A stretch of 64,000 bases of DNA from Streptomyces sp. NBC_00353. GTDB taxonomy: Bacteria; Actinomycetota; Actinomycetes; Streptomycetales; Streptomycetaceae. Where the stretch lies: assembly GCF_036108815.1 (NCBI RefSeq), contig NZ_CP107985.1, positions 1,240,001-1,304,000 on the forward strand, in the 5' to 3' direction. Position 1 is the first letter of the stretch, and every line of letters begins with the position of its first letter. The notes beneath the pieces were generated by a model. It had not been told where the DNA came from. It ran no database searches and saw only the letters and a program-made list of their open reading frames with translations. Position numbers and translations under genes: made by a program. Below are positions 25,383-33,481 of this stretch, piece by piece.

Positions 25383-27587
25383 ATGACCGACAATGACCGG
25401 ACGCCAGACGCCGACGATTCCCCCCGCGTGCAGCTCGACCGGTGCCACAACGGCGAGACCGGGACGGCGCAGCGGCTTGCGCTGAATCGCACGGGCAGCT
25501 TCGAGTGGGACCTGGACGCGCGGACGCTGGACATCGACATGGCCGGCCTGCTGGTCTTCGGGGTGGACCCGGACACCTTCACCCCCCGCCCGGGGGCCCT
25601 GCTCGAGCGGCTCGAACCGGTGGAGCGGACCCGGCTGGAACTCGCGGCCGACGAGGCCATCAACGGCAGTCGCAGCTCGTACAGCATCCACTTTCAAGTC
25701 CCGCTCGACGACGGCACGCACCAGTGGACCCATATCCAGGCGCGCGTCCTGCGCAGCGACGACGGACGGGCGCACCGGGTCATCGGAGTCGTACGGGATG
25801 CGACGGCGGAGATCACCCATTCGGCCTTCGTGCTTGACCTGGAGAAACGCCGCCAGCGTCAGACCAGCATCGTTGAGCGCACAACAAGTGCAATGGCGCG
25901 CGCGGTGACCGTGGACGATGTGACCGCCGCGCTCACCGGCCCGGGCGGGCTCGCCAGGCTGGGCGCCGACGGGCTCGCCCTCGCGCTGGTCGAGAACAAC
26001 GTGCTCAACGTCATCGCGCTGAGCGGCGACGCTCCGGAGGCGATATCCGAGGTAGCGGCCAGGAATCTCGACCCTCGATTCCCCCTGGCCGACACCATCC
26101 TCCGTGGCCGGCCAAGGTTCGCGACCTCGGTCGGCGCACTCACCCGGCGCTACCCGGCGCTGGAGCCGTACGTGGACCAGTTGAAATTCCGCGCCGCAGC
26201 GTATCTACCACTGGTCGCACAGGCGCGCACGTTGGGCGGGCTTGCGCTCTTCTACCACGAGCGCACGGCCTTCAACGCCGACGAGCGCAATCTGTGTCTG
26301 GGGCTCGCGGCCATCGTGTCCCAGTCGCTGCAACGCGCGACCCTCTTCGACGAGGAGCGCGAATTCGCCACGGGGCTGCAGTCGGCGATGCTCCCCCGGC
26401 AGATCCAGGAGATCAAGGGTGGCGAAATCGCCGTGCGCTACCACGCTGCGTGGAGCGGGCGGCAGGTCGGTGGCGACTGGTACGACGTGATCCCCCTGCC
26501 GAAGAACCGGTTCGGCATCGTGGTGGGCGATGTCGAGGGCCACGACACCCACGCGGCCGCCATCATGGGTCAGCTGCGGATCGCCCTGCGCGCGTACGCC
26601 GCCGAGGGGCACCCGCCGGCCACCGTACTGGCCCGGGCCTCGCGGTTCCTCGACGAACTGGACACGGATCGCTTCGCCACGTGTACGTACGCGCAGGTCG
26701 ATCTCGCCTCGGGGACCGTGCGCATGGTCCGCGCCGGGCACTTCGGTCCGCTGATCCGGCATACGGACGGCCGGATCGGCCTTCCACAGGTACGGGGCGG
26801 GCTGCCGCTGGGGATCTCCACCGCCTTCGAGGACGAGGAGTTCCCGGAGACCCGTCTCGACCTGGTGCCCGGCGAAACGCTCGTCCTGTACACCGATGGC
26901 CTCGTGGAGGAGCCGGGAGCCGATATCGACGCGGGTGTCCGTGCACTGGTCCACGAGGTGCGCGCCGGTCCCACGCGCGCGCAGCCGCTGGCCGACCATC
27001 TGTCGGACCGGCTCTGGGAGCGCTGGGGCGCGGGGGACGATGTCGCGCTACTGGTGCTGCGGCGCAGTCCGGATCCGGGGTCGCCGCGAGCGCCGCGGTT
27101 GCACCAGTACATCCACCAGGCGGATCCCGAGGGGCTGTCCGAAGCCCGGGCGATGGTGCGCCAGGCCCTGGACGACTGGAACCTGGGCGAATTCGCCGAC
27201 GACGCCGAACTGATCACCGGTGAGCTACTGGTGAATGTGCTGCTGCACACGGACGGCGGAGCGGTGCTCACGCTGGAGGTCCTTCCGAAACCCGTCCGGC
27301 GGGTGCGGCTGTCGGTGCAGGACCGTTCCAGTGCCTGGCCGAGGCGGCGAACTCCCGGCGAAACGGCGACATCGGGGCGCGGCCTGTTGCTCCTCGATGC
27401 CATCGCCATCCGATGGGGTGTCGAGTCGCGCGGCGAAGGAAAGGCCGTCTGGTGCGAGATCGGACCATCGGCACCATCCGCCGCCGCTGCCCGGATCCGG
27501 AAGTCGACCCGGTCTGCGGAACCTGGGGCGCACGTGAAGCCGCCCGACCCTGCGGAGTCCGCGGACCCTTCTGAAGGCCCGAGTTGA
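25383..27587 (+). CDS. SpoIIE-family PP2C phosphatase with PAS, GAF and HATPase domains
   Basis: 734 residues from the ATG at 25383, behind GGAGCAGG. A PAS domain (about 30-150: GSFEWDLDARTLDIDMAG), GAF domain (about 170-320), PP2C domain (about 335-550: VGGDWYDVIPL, VVGDVEGHDTHAAAIMG, LVLYTDGLVEEPGADID) and HATPase (about 575-700: ELLVNVLLHTDGG, SGRGLLLLDAI) follow in order. It has the same architecture as 20549-23077 but is not a close copy. GDVEGHD replaces the common GDVxGHG. It probably acts on anti-anti-sigma factors. A hairpin at 27596-27638 ends it. Confidence 0.9.
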   Translation: MTDNDRTPDADDSPRVQLDRCHNGETGTAQRLALNRTGSFEWDLDARTLDIDMAGLLVFGVDPDTFTPRPGALLERLEPVERTRLELAADEAINGSRSSYSIHFQVPLDDGTHQWTHIQARVLRSDDGRAHRVIGVVRDATAEITHSAFVLDLEKRRQRQTSIVERTTSAMARAVTVDDVTAALTGPGGLARLGADGLALALVENNVLNVIALSGDAPEAISEVAARNLDPRFPLADTILRGRPRFATSVGALTRRYPALEPYVDQLKFRAAAYLPLVAQARTLGGLALFYHERTAFNADERNLCLGLAAIVSQSLQRATLFDEEREFATGLQSAMLPRQIQEIKGGEIAVRYHAAWSGRQVGGDWYDVIPLPKNRFGIVVGDVEGHDTHAAAIMGQLRIALRAYAAEGHPPATVLARASRFLDELDTDRFATCTYAQVDLASGTVRMVRAGHFGPLIRHTDGRIGLPQVRGGLPLGISTAFEDEEFPETRLDLVPGETLVLYTDGLVEEPGADIDAGVRALVHEVRAGPTRAQPLADHLSDRLWERWGAGDDVALLVLRRSPDPGSPRAPRLHQYIHQADPEGLSEARAMVRQALDDWNLGEFADDAELITGELLVNVLLHTDGGAVLTLEVLPKPVRRVRLSVQDRSSAWPRRRTPGETATSGRGLLLLDAIAIRWGVESRGEGKAVWCEIGPSAPSAAAARIRKSTRSAEPGAHVKPPDPAESADPSEGPS

Positions 27588-27595
27588 GGGGAGTT

Positions 27596-27638
27596 GAGGG
27601 GCGCGCCGCCACGCGCGGCGTGATGCGGCACGCCCCTC
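27596..27638. terminator. Bidirectional hairpin between convergent genes
   Basis: GAGGGGCGCGCCG and CGGCACGCCCCTC pair with one mismatch around a 17-base loop, in the 107-bp gap between the PP2C gene and the convergent LAETG gene. Confidence 0.55.
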
Positions 27639-27694
27639 GCCCCATGGTCCGTGGCGCGATCCCGCGCTACGGACCAGCGGACCACTGAGCTACG

Positions 27695-28321
27695 TCAGTG
27701 CTGTGCGGTGCGACGCTTGCGCACGGACCACATGATGCCGCCACCGGCCAGCAGCACGGCGACAGCCGCACCACCGATGACAGGGGTGGCCGACGACGAA
27801 CCCGTCTCGGCCAGGTCGGGCGAGCTGGGGCTCGGCGAAGCCGCGGCGGGCGCGGTCTCCGGGGAGCTCTCGCTCGGGGTGGCGCTCGGGGTGGGCGCCT
27901 CCGTGGTCGGCTTCTCGGCCGGCTTCGACTCGGACTCCGTCGGCGTGGGCTTCGGGGTGTTGTCCGCACACACCGGCGCCGTCTTGGTCTCGTCCTTCGA
28001 GAACCGGTCGCCGTCACCGGCCTTGACGACCAGGTGGACCGTCAGTTCCTTGTCGTGCTGAGGCAGCGCGAGCTTCTTGTGGAACTCCTTGCCGAACGTC
28101 TCGGTGGGCAGGAGGTCCTTTCCGTCGACGGTGACGGTCACCTGGTTGGTGACGCCACCGTTGTAGGCGGTCAGGTCAAGGCTCACATCAGTACAGGTCA
28201 CGGCCCAGGTGGGGGTGTGAGCTGCGGCCGGTCCGGCGCAGAGGACCGCGCCGGTCAGGCCGGCAACCGCAACGGCCGCGTATGTCCCCGCGGCGCGCCA
28301 CGATCTCCTGGGTATGGTCAT
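27695..28321 (-). CDS. LAETG-anchored surface protein
   Basis: A 208-residue exported protein with a strong GGAGGAA ribosome binding site before the ATG at 28321. The signal peptide (YAAVAVAGLTGAVLCAG, then PAAAHTP) leads into a small beta domain with two Cys (AVTCTDVSLDL, TAPVCADN), likely a disulfide. A long Pro/Thr/Ser/Glu wall-spanning linker follows, then LAETG, a hydrophobic helix (GGAAVAVLLAGGGIMW) and a basic tail (VRKRRTAQH). LAETG is recognised by class E sortases of high-GC actinobacteria; no sortase gene is in the window. Confidence 0.9.
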   Translation of the reverse strand: MTIPRRSWRAAGTYAAVAVAGLTGAVLCAGPAAAHTPTWAVTCTDVSLDLTAYNGGVTNQVTVTVDGKDLLPTETFGKEFHKKLALPQHDKELTVHLVVKAGDGDRFSKDETKTAPVCADNTPKPTPTESESKPAEKPTTEAPTPSATPSESSPETAPAAASPSPSSPDLAETGSSSATPVIGGAAVAVLLAGGGIMWSVRKRRTAQH

Positions 28322-28595
28322 GGATTCTTCCTCCACATATTTCATCGCCCGAATGGCGGTGGAGCGCACAGTACTGCCCTCCATAACCGTCCGCGCAACC
28401 GACCCATGCGCCACGCGAGGTTACAACTGTCACCACATCACCTCGGGTTGGTACATGCCGGACACTCCCCTGGGGCCGCGACCCGTCCAGCGGTGGCGTG
28501 AAGTGAGCGTATGGCGCCGGACCGCCCGTTCCGCCGACCCGAGAGCAGTCCGAGGAGCAAGTCCTGCCGGCGGCCCGACGAGCGGGCCCCATGAG

Positions 28596-29084
28596 TCAGA
28601 GCGCGCGATGCATGATGTGCAGTCCGACGAACCCGTGCTTCGGGTGGTTGAACCCTTCGGGCAGGGTCCCCAGAATCTCGAACCCGAGTGAGCGGTAGAG
28701 CCGCACCGCATAGTGGTTGGTCTCCACGACGGCGTTGAACTGCATCGCCCGGAACCCTGCCGCGCGAGCCCACTCCACCGTGTACACGCACAGCGCCCGG
28801 CCCACTCCCTGACCGGAGTGCTCGGGGTCGACCATGTAGCTGGCGCTGGCGATATGCCTGCCGTTGCCCATGTGGTTGTTGTTCATCTTCGCCGTACCGA
28901 GGACGGCCCCGTCGTCGTCGACCGCCACGACCGTACGGTTCGGCTCCTTCAGCAGCCACCAGTCGCGGGCGTCGTCCTCGCCCAGCTCGAGCGGGTAGGT
29001 GAACGTCTCCCCGGCAGCAACGATTTCGTGGAAGAACGGCCAGATGGCGGGCCAGTCCTCGGTGGTGGCTTCCCTGATCAGCAT
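28596..29084 (-). CDS. GNAT-family N-acetyltransferase
   Basis: A 162-residue single-domain acetyltransferase. It starts MLIREATTEDWPAIWPFFHE, as in phosphinothricin-acetyltransferase-like proteins, and has the acetyl-CoA-binding loop in YMVDPEHSGQGVGRALCVYT, then the acceptor-side AMQFNAVVETNHYAVRLYRSLGF. The substrate is unknown. It lies 39 bp after the maltose-acetyltransferase-like gene on the same strand; co-transcription is possible. Confidence 0.9.
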   Translation of the reverse strand: MLIREATTEDWPAIWPFFHEIVAAGETFTYPLELGEDDARDWWLLKEPNRTVVAVDDDGAVLGTAKMNNNHMGNGRHIASASYMVDPEHSGQGVGRALCVYTVEWARAAGFRAMQFNAVVETNHYAVRLYRSLGFEILGTLPEGFNHPKHGFVGLHIMHRAL

Positions 29085-29123
29085 GAGGACACAATGCCGG
29101 TGCGGGGCGCCGTTCGCGAACCG

Positions 29124-29720
29124 TTATTCGTCGCGCCGGGCGGGTGCTTGCTCCCCTTCTCCCGGGTCGAGAGTACGAATGACTCGGGCGGGGCTGCCGA
29201 CCGCCAGCACTCCCGACGGCAGGTCCTTGGTCACGACGGATCCTGCGCCGACGACGGTGTCCGCCCCGATGGCCACACCGGGACAGACGATCACCCCGCC
29301 ACCGAGCCATACGTTGTCCCCGATCGTCACGGGGTCCGCCTTCTCCCAGCCCGCACGGCGGCGCTCGGTGTCCAACTCATGGCTGGGGGTGAGAAGCTGA
29401 ACGTTCGGGCCGATTTGTACATCGGCACCGATCGTGATGGGCGCCGCATCGAGGAAGACCGCTCCGAAGTTGATGAACGTACGCGGGCCGATGGTGATGC
29501 GAGCCCCGTAGTCGCAGTAGAACGGCGCGCGAATGTTGACATCCGCGCCCACCGAGCCGAGCAGCTCCTCCAGGATCTTCCGCCGTTCGGCGGGCGTTGC
29601 CCGCGCCGCAGTGTTGTAAGCCTCGCAGAGTTCGATGCGTCGCTCGGTATCCGCGCGCAGTTCGAGATCGTCCGCGATGTACCAGTCGCCGGCCAGCATC
29701 CGCCTCTTGTTCTCCCCCAC
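29124..29720 (-). CDS. Maltose/galactoside O-acetyltransferase-like protein
   Basis: A 198-residue acetyltransferase of the Maa/LacA type. The N-terminal Mac domain (RRMLAGDWYIADDLELRADTERR) is followed by left-handed beta-helix hexapeptide repeats (ITIGPRTFINFGAVFLDAAP; ITIGADVQIGPNV) with the catalytic His in LLTPSHELD, and the usual close GAGSVVTKDLPSGVLAVGSPARVIR. It transfers acetyl from acetyl-CoA to sugars. All key motifs are present and the length is typical. Confidence 0.9.
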   Translation of the reverse strand: MGENKRRMLAGDWYIADDLELRADTERRIELCEAYNTAARATPAERRKILEELLGSVGADVNIRAPFYCDYGARITIGPRTFINFGAVFLDAAPITIGADVQIGPNVQLLTPSHELDTERRRAGWEKADPVTIGDNVWLGGGVIVCPGVAIGADTVVGAGSVVTKDLPSGVLAVGSPARVIRTLDPGEGEQAPARRDE

Positions 29721-29770
29721 GACTCACCTCTCTCCTTGCGTATCCATCGTGTCCGTCGTGTCCGGTTCAT

Positions 29771-30721
29771 TCAACGGTCTTCGCCGGCAGCCCGTTCCCA
29801 ACCGTCCTGCGCCCCCGTATCGCGCCTTGGCAGACCGAGTCGGGCAAGCAGCCCGGGTGCGGGATCGGAGTCGGTAACGGGAACGGGACCGGGTCGATGG
29901 TCATCTCCCGGACGCGGAGCCTGTCGCGACGCCCGTGCGCCGTCCAGCTCCATGATCAGATCGATCCTCCGCCAGAGGATCTCGTCCGGATCGTCCGCCT
30001 GCATCAGCTGTGCCATGGTCTCCCGGGCGACGACGGATCCCGGCGGCCCGAAGACCGGCTCGGGCCGGACCTTGGCGAGGTAGGCGCGCTCGTACGGATC
30101 GTCGACCACCTCCGCGAGCTGAACCGCATCCAGCGCGCCGGCGAGCACTGCCGCGCGCCGCCAGGGATCCTCCGTCCGGCTCAGCAGCCGCTCGATCCGT
30201 TGTCCGCGCCAGTTGCGCGCCCGCCAGTCGATGCCTGCATCCAGCCGGGCCCTCATCCAGACCGGACTGTTCCCGGCCAGCAGTTGAGGAGCCCGGGCCG
30301 CGAACCCGAGGACTTCCTGGGCGAGATAGAGCCACACAACCGCTTGATACCGATTCAAATGGAACGTGACCGGCGTGATGCATCCAGCCCGGGCCAGTCC
30401 GGTGAAGCGGACCGGACTGATACCGAGCAGCCGCGCCCCTGCCGCCGTGCCCACCGTACGAACCCGTTCGCGCACCGCGTCCGGGAAGCCGTCCTCGGAC
30501 CGGAGCCGGTGGATCTCCCCACGCCCCACCCTGGGTCTGCCGCCGGCCTGCTCCGCCGTGGTGCGCACGATGCCCAGGTGCACCGCAAGTTCGAATTCAC
30601 CGCGCTTCAGACCCAGTTCCTGCGCCGCTCGTCCCGCTGCCACCGTCCCGCCAGTGATGTCGGTGGCAGCGGCCGCCTCGGCGCACAGCACTTCTGTCCG
30701 CGCTGCTTCCGTAACAGCCAT
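29771..30721 (-). CDS. DUF6397-like conserved protein
   Basis: 316 residues from the ATG at 30721 (ribosome binding site GGGGAGGA). It shows two helical, HTH-like segments (AAQELGLKRGEFELAVHLG; AAGARLLGISPVRFTGLARA) joined by an Arg-rich strand, and a C-terminal region rich in Trp and Arg (DWRARNWRGQRIERLL). The order resembles the Streptomyces family DUF6397, recalled from memory and not searched. DNA binding is plausible but unproven. It stands alone, with a terminator-like hairpin upstream at 30792-30831. Confidence 0.65.
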   Translation of the reverse strand: MAVTEAARTEVLCAEAAAATDITGGTVAAGRAAQELGLKRGEFELAVHLGIVRTTAEQAGGRPRVGRGEIHRLRSEDGFPDAVRERVRTVGTAAGARLLGISPVRFTGLARAGCITPVTFHLNRYQAVVWLYLAQEVLGFAARAPQLLAGNSPVWMRARLDAGIDWRARNWRGQRIERLLSRTEDPWRRAAVLAGALDAVQLAEVVDDPYERAYLAKVRPEPVFGPPGSVVARETMAQLMQADDPDEILWRRIDLIMELDGARASRQAPRPGDDHRPGPVPVTDSDPAPGLLARLGLPRRDTGAQDGWERAAGEDR

Positions 30722-30791
30722 GACTGTCCTCCCCCGTGAGGATCCGCGAGTTCCGTAACTCTCTGTGATCACGGTATCTCGAGGGGAAGAC

Positions 30792-30831
30792 TTTCGCCCG
30801 GCCTGTGGACAACTCTCACGGCCGGGCGAAA
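30792..30831. terminator. 12-bp hairpin after the roadblock gene
   Basis: TTTCGCCCGGCC and GGCCGGGCGAAA are perfect inverted arms around a 16-base loop, followed by AAGTG. They lie 28 bases after the stop of the gene at 30859-31272 (minus strand), whose transcript they probably end. Confidence 0.65.
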
Positions 30832-30858
30832 AGTGCAGGTCGGATGGGCTCCGTACGG

Positions 30859-31272
30859 TCAGATCCGGTTGACTCCTCCATGGCCGCCCTGGCGTGCGGT
30901 GACGCCGAGATGTTCTCCGACCTTGTTCACGAGCAGCGTCATCTCGTACGCGACCTGACCGACGTCGGCCTCGGCCGCGGTCAGCACGCACAGACAGCTG
31001 CCGTCCCCGGCGGCAGTCACGAAGAGGAGCGCCTCGTCGAACTCCACCATCGTCTGCCTGGCCTTTCCTGCCCGGAAGTGCCGTCCCGAGCCACGGGCGA
31101 GACTGTGCAGCCCCGACGAGACCGCGGCGAGATGCTCCGCGTCCTCCCGTGCCAGCCCCGTGCTCGCTCCCGTCACCAGGCCGTCGTTCGAGAGCACCAA
31201 GGCGTGCCGAATGTGCTCGACGCGGCCGGTGAGATCGTCAAGGAGCCAGTCAAGTCCCCTGTCCAGCGCCAT
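30859..31272 (-). CDS. Roadblock/LC7-domain protein (CvnB-like)
   Basis: A 137-residue roadblock protein of the type in Streptomyces conservons: LDWLLDDLTGRVEHIRHALVLSNDGL, REDAEHLAAVSSGLHSLARG, GDGSCLCVLTAAEADVGQVAYEMTLL. Such proteins act as GTPase-activating or scaffold partners of CvnD G-proteins. Here it is preceded only by a CvnD-like gene (31398-32036), with no CvnA or CvnC, so the two form an orphan pair. It is clearly related to the CvnB-like protein at 36002. Confidence 0.85.
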   Translation of the reverse strand: MALDRGLDWLLDDLTGRVEHIRHALVLSNDGLVTGASTGLAREDAEHLAAVSSGLHSLARGSGRHFRAGKARQTMVEFDEALLFVTAAGDGSCLCVLTAAEADVGQVAYEMTLLVNKVGEHLGVTARQGGHGGVNRI

Positions 31273-31397
31273 TTCCCCGCTCCTCCCCGCTCATGCGTTC
31301 CCCGTACGTGTCCCCGTTCCCACGTTGCGCGCAAGCCTTGCGCACAGCTCACGTACGGGCAAGCGCCCCCTGCATCCGCAACGTCGCGCAGGAACGG

Positions 31398-32036
31398 TCA
31401 GCCCACCGAGTCGAGGAGTCTCGCCGTGTGCATCCGGCCGGCGTACTCGACCATGCGGATGAGGACTTCCTTGCCCGAGTCGCGGTCGCGCGCGTCGCAC
31501 AGCACGACCGGTGTCCCCAGGTCGAGATCGAGGGCGCGGGACACTTCGCGCTCGCCGTAGGCGCGAGCTCCCGCGAAACAGTTGACGGCCACGACGAACG
31601 GGATCCTGCGATGCTCGAAATAGTCGACGGCCGGGAAACAGTCTTCGAGCCGCCGGGTGTCGGCGAGCACAACCGCGCCGAGGGCCCCCTGGGACAGTTC
31701 GTCCCAAAGGAACCAGAACCGGTCCTGCCCCGGTGTACCGAAGAGATACAGCGAGAGGCCGGACCGGATGGTGATGCGCCCGAAATCCATGGCCACGGTC
31801 GTGGTGGTCTTCTGATCCACCCCGTCGGTGTCGTCGACCGACTGTCCGGCCTCGCTGAGCAGTTCCTCCGTACGCAGCGGCCGGATCTCACTGACCGCAC
31901 CGACGAGAGTCGTCTTACCGACTCCGAAGCCCCCGGCGACCAATATCTTCAGCGCGAGAGCGTCGGTCTCCGCGGCTTGATCAGCCGCTCCCTCGACCAT
32001 CTCCCCGCCCGTTCTGTCAGCGTCCTCGGAAGGCAT
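31398..32036 (-). CDS. Ras-like G-protein (CvnD-like)
   Basis: 212 residues; the ATG at 32036 or an internal ATG 12 codons later could start it. Walker A is in VAGGFGVGKTTLVGAV. A switch-like segment, TTTTVAMDFGRITI, is followed by LFGTPGQDRFWFLWDEL (the G3 region). The NKxD motif is replaced by VAVNCFAG, as is usual in CvnD proteins. A small ATP/GTP-binding protein family (DUF, Streptomyces MglA-like) is indicated. It is transcribed with the roadblock gene 125 bp downstream. Confidence 0.85.
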   Translation of the reverse strand: MPSEDADRTGGEMVEGAADQAAETDALALKILVAGGFGVGKTTLVGAVSEIRPLRTEELLSEAGQSVDDTDGVDQKTTTTVAMDFGRITIRSGLSLYLFGTPGQDRFWFLWDELSQGALGAVVLADTRRLEDCFPAVDYFEHRRIPFVVAVNCFAGARAYGEREVSRALDLDLGTPVVLCDARDRDSGKEVLIRMVEYAGRMHTARLLDSVG

Positions 32037-32372
32037 CGATCACTTCTCTCACCCGTGAGCCTCAAGACGGAAAAGCCCAGATCAGAGCCACTTTGCCGGG
32101 CTCGGTTCGATATCTGTGGGCTGCGGTACGGGTGACAGCATGGCAAGCAGTGACCCCACCCCGAGCAACGTGATCGGATTTTGACCGGAGTGGCCAGACA
32201 GAGACCACTCGGTGTTCGTATGAGATCACTGTTTGCGCCGAATTGGAGCCACGTTCCAGCCAGACCCGAACCCGGCGCGGTTGCGCGATCGGGCCCGGAG
32301 CCTTCACGTCCGGCACCTAGACTGGTCGCTTCGGGGCGTGGGGAGACAGTCCGGGCGGACAGGAGAGCAAGA
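32037..32372. other. Divergent promoter region, no gene seen
   Basis: 336 bases between the minus-strand G-protein gene and the plus-strand ArsR gene. No gene is supported; TTGACCGG near 32179 could be part of a -35 box for the ArsR gene. An in-frame upstream extension of ArsR is open but lacks a ribosome binding site. Confidence 0.4.
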
Positions 32373-32738
32373 GTGTCGACACGTGCCGGCGGCGGCTTCG
32401 ACGATCCGCCCGCGGAGGTGCTGGCGGAGGCGGCCGCGGCATTCGGACTGCTGGCGACGCCGGCGCGGCTGCACATCGTCTGGGCGCTGTCACAGGGTGA
32501 GAGTGATGTGACCGGTCTTGCGGAGCTGGTGGGCGGCACGCTGCCGTCGGTCAGCCAGCATCTGACGAAACTGAAATTGGCCGGTCTCGTGCGATCGCGA
32601 CGCGAGGGCCGCCGTCAGGTGTACCTGGTGGACGATCCCGATGTGGTGACGGTCGTACGGCTGATGGTCGGCCAGCTCGCCGCACGGGCCGGGCACGCGC
32701 CCGCGCAGCGCGTACGCCTCCGTGACCTCGGTGTCTGA
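32373..32738 (+). CDS. ArsR-family transcriptional regulator
   Basis: 121 residues from the GTG at 32373, preceded by GGAGAG; the longer frame to 32181 was rejected because it lacks a binding site and a conserved start. A winged helix-turn-helix fills the protein: FGLLATPARLHIVWALSQGE, DVTGLAELVGGTLPSVSQHLTKL, then the wing RSRREGRRQVYLVDDPDV. No CxC metal site of the ArsR/SmtB type is visible in helix 3, so the ligand may not be a classical metal. A disrupted transporter-like remnant follows directly. Confidence 0.85.
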   Translation: MSTRAGGGFDDPPAEVLAEAAAAFGLLATPARLHIVWALSQGESDVTGLAELVGGTLPSVSQHLTKLKLAGLVRSRREGRRQVYLVDDPDVVTVVRLMVGQLAARAGHAPAQRVRLRDLGV

Positions 32739-32945
32739 AAGCAGCGCAGCACAGGATCCGGCCGCACCGGCCCCGGGAGAATCCACCTCCCCGGCCGCAG
32801 GGGCGCTTCGTCCGCGGTACTCGTGGGCGGTTCGTTCGGTGTCCTGCTGCCGCCGCTGGAATTCCTGTTGCTTGCCATGGTGCTCGCGCTGTACGCGCAT
32901 GGGCGGAGCGCGGCCCGTAATCGCTGCCCACAGAACGGGAGATGC
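32725..32945 (+). pseudogene. Membrane-transporter remnant after ArsR
   Basis: A frame starting at the GTG near 32731, overlapping the ArsR end, encodes a hydrophilic start typical of transporter N-termini (AAPAPGESTSPAAGALRPRY). A second frame then gives a hydrophobic helix (FGVLLPPLEFLLLAMVLALY) and stops at 32945. The two look like the ends of one membrane protein with the middle deleted. ArsR regulators of this type are often followed by an MFS efflux gene. The reading is inference from two short pieces. Confidence 0.4.
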
Positions 32946-32947
32946 GC

Positions 32948-33442
32948 ATGAGCCTGCAGCACATCGGTGTGTGCGTGCGTCGCGCGACCCTCGACGACGT
33001 ACCTGCTCTGGTGCGGATGCGAGCGCTGATGCTGTCGGACATGGGAATGCAGACAGGCGACGCCGACGCACCGTGGCGGGCAGCATCGGCGCTGTGGTTC
33101 TCCGAGCGCCTGCGGCTGCCGGACGAGTTCGCCGCGTTCCTGGTCGCCGATCCCGAGCTCGGCGTCGTCGCGAGTGCGGTCGGTGCGTGCGATGTGCACG
33201 CGCCCAGCCCGGCCAATCCCAGCGGACTGCACGGGCACATCTCCAATGTCAGCACCGATCCGCGCCGTCGACGCCGCGGGTACGCCCGGGCGTGCCTCGA
33301 CGCGTTGCTCACCTGGTTCCGTGAGGAGACTCCGGTCACGGTCGTCAATCTCAATGCCACCGGGGACGGCGCCGCTCTGTACGAGTCGTTCGGCTTCGCG
33401 GCTCCTCGGCACCCTGCGCTGCAGCTCCGTACGGGGGCATGA
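32948..33442 (+). CDS. GNAT-family N-acetyltransferase
   Basis: 164 residues from the second ATG at 32948, which is better spaced from GGGAG than the ATG at 32942. It starts CVRRATLDDVPALVRMRALM and has the acetyl-CoA loop in ISNVSTDPRRRRRGYARACLDALL and the ending NLNATGDGAALYESFGFAAP. The substrate is unknown. It follows the ArsR region on the same strand. Confidence 0.85.
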   Translation: MSLQHIGVCVRRATLDDVPALVRMRALMLSDMGMQTGDADAPWRAASALWFSERLRLPDEFAAFLVADPELGVVASAVGACDVHAPSPANPSGLHGHISNVSTDPRRRRRGYARACLDALLTWFREETPVTVVNLNATGDGAALYESFGFAAPRHPALQLRTGA

Positions 33443-33481
33443 CCGCCCGCAGTTCCGCAACGGTCGGTGGAACCGGGCCGG

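Noticed and set aside
27695..28321. Sortase-dependent pilus cluster around the LAETG protein
   Set aside because: No sortase or second LPxTG-type protein is present in the neighbourhood; it appears to be a single anchored protein.
32181..32372. A 64-residue N-terminal extension of the ArsR protein
   Set aside because: It lacks a ribosome binding site and has shadow-like composition; the GTG at 32373 has both a site and a normal ArsR length.
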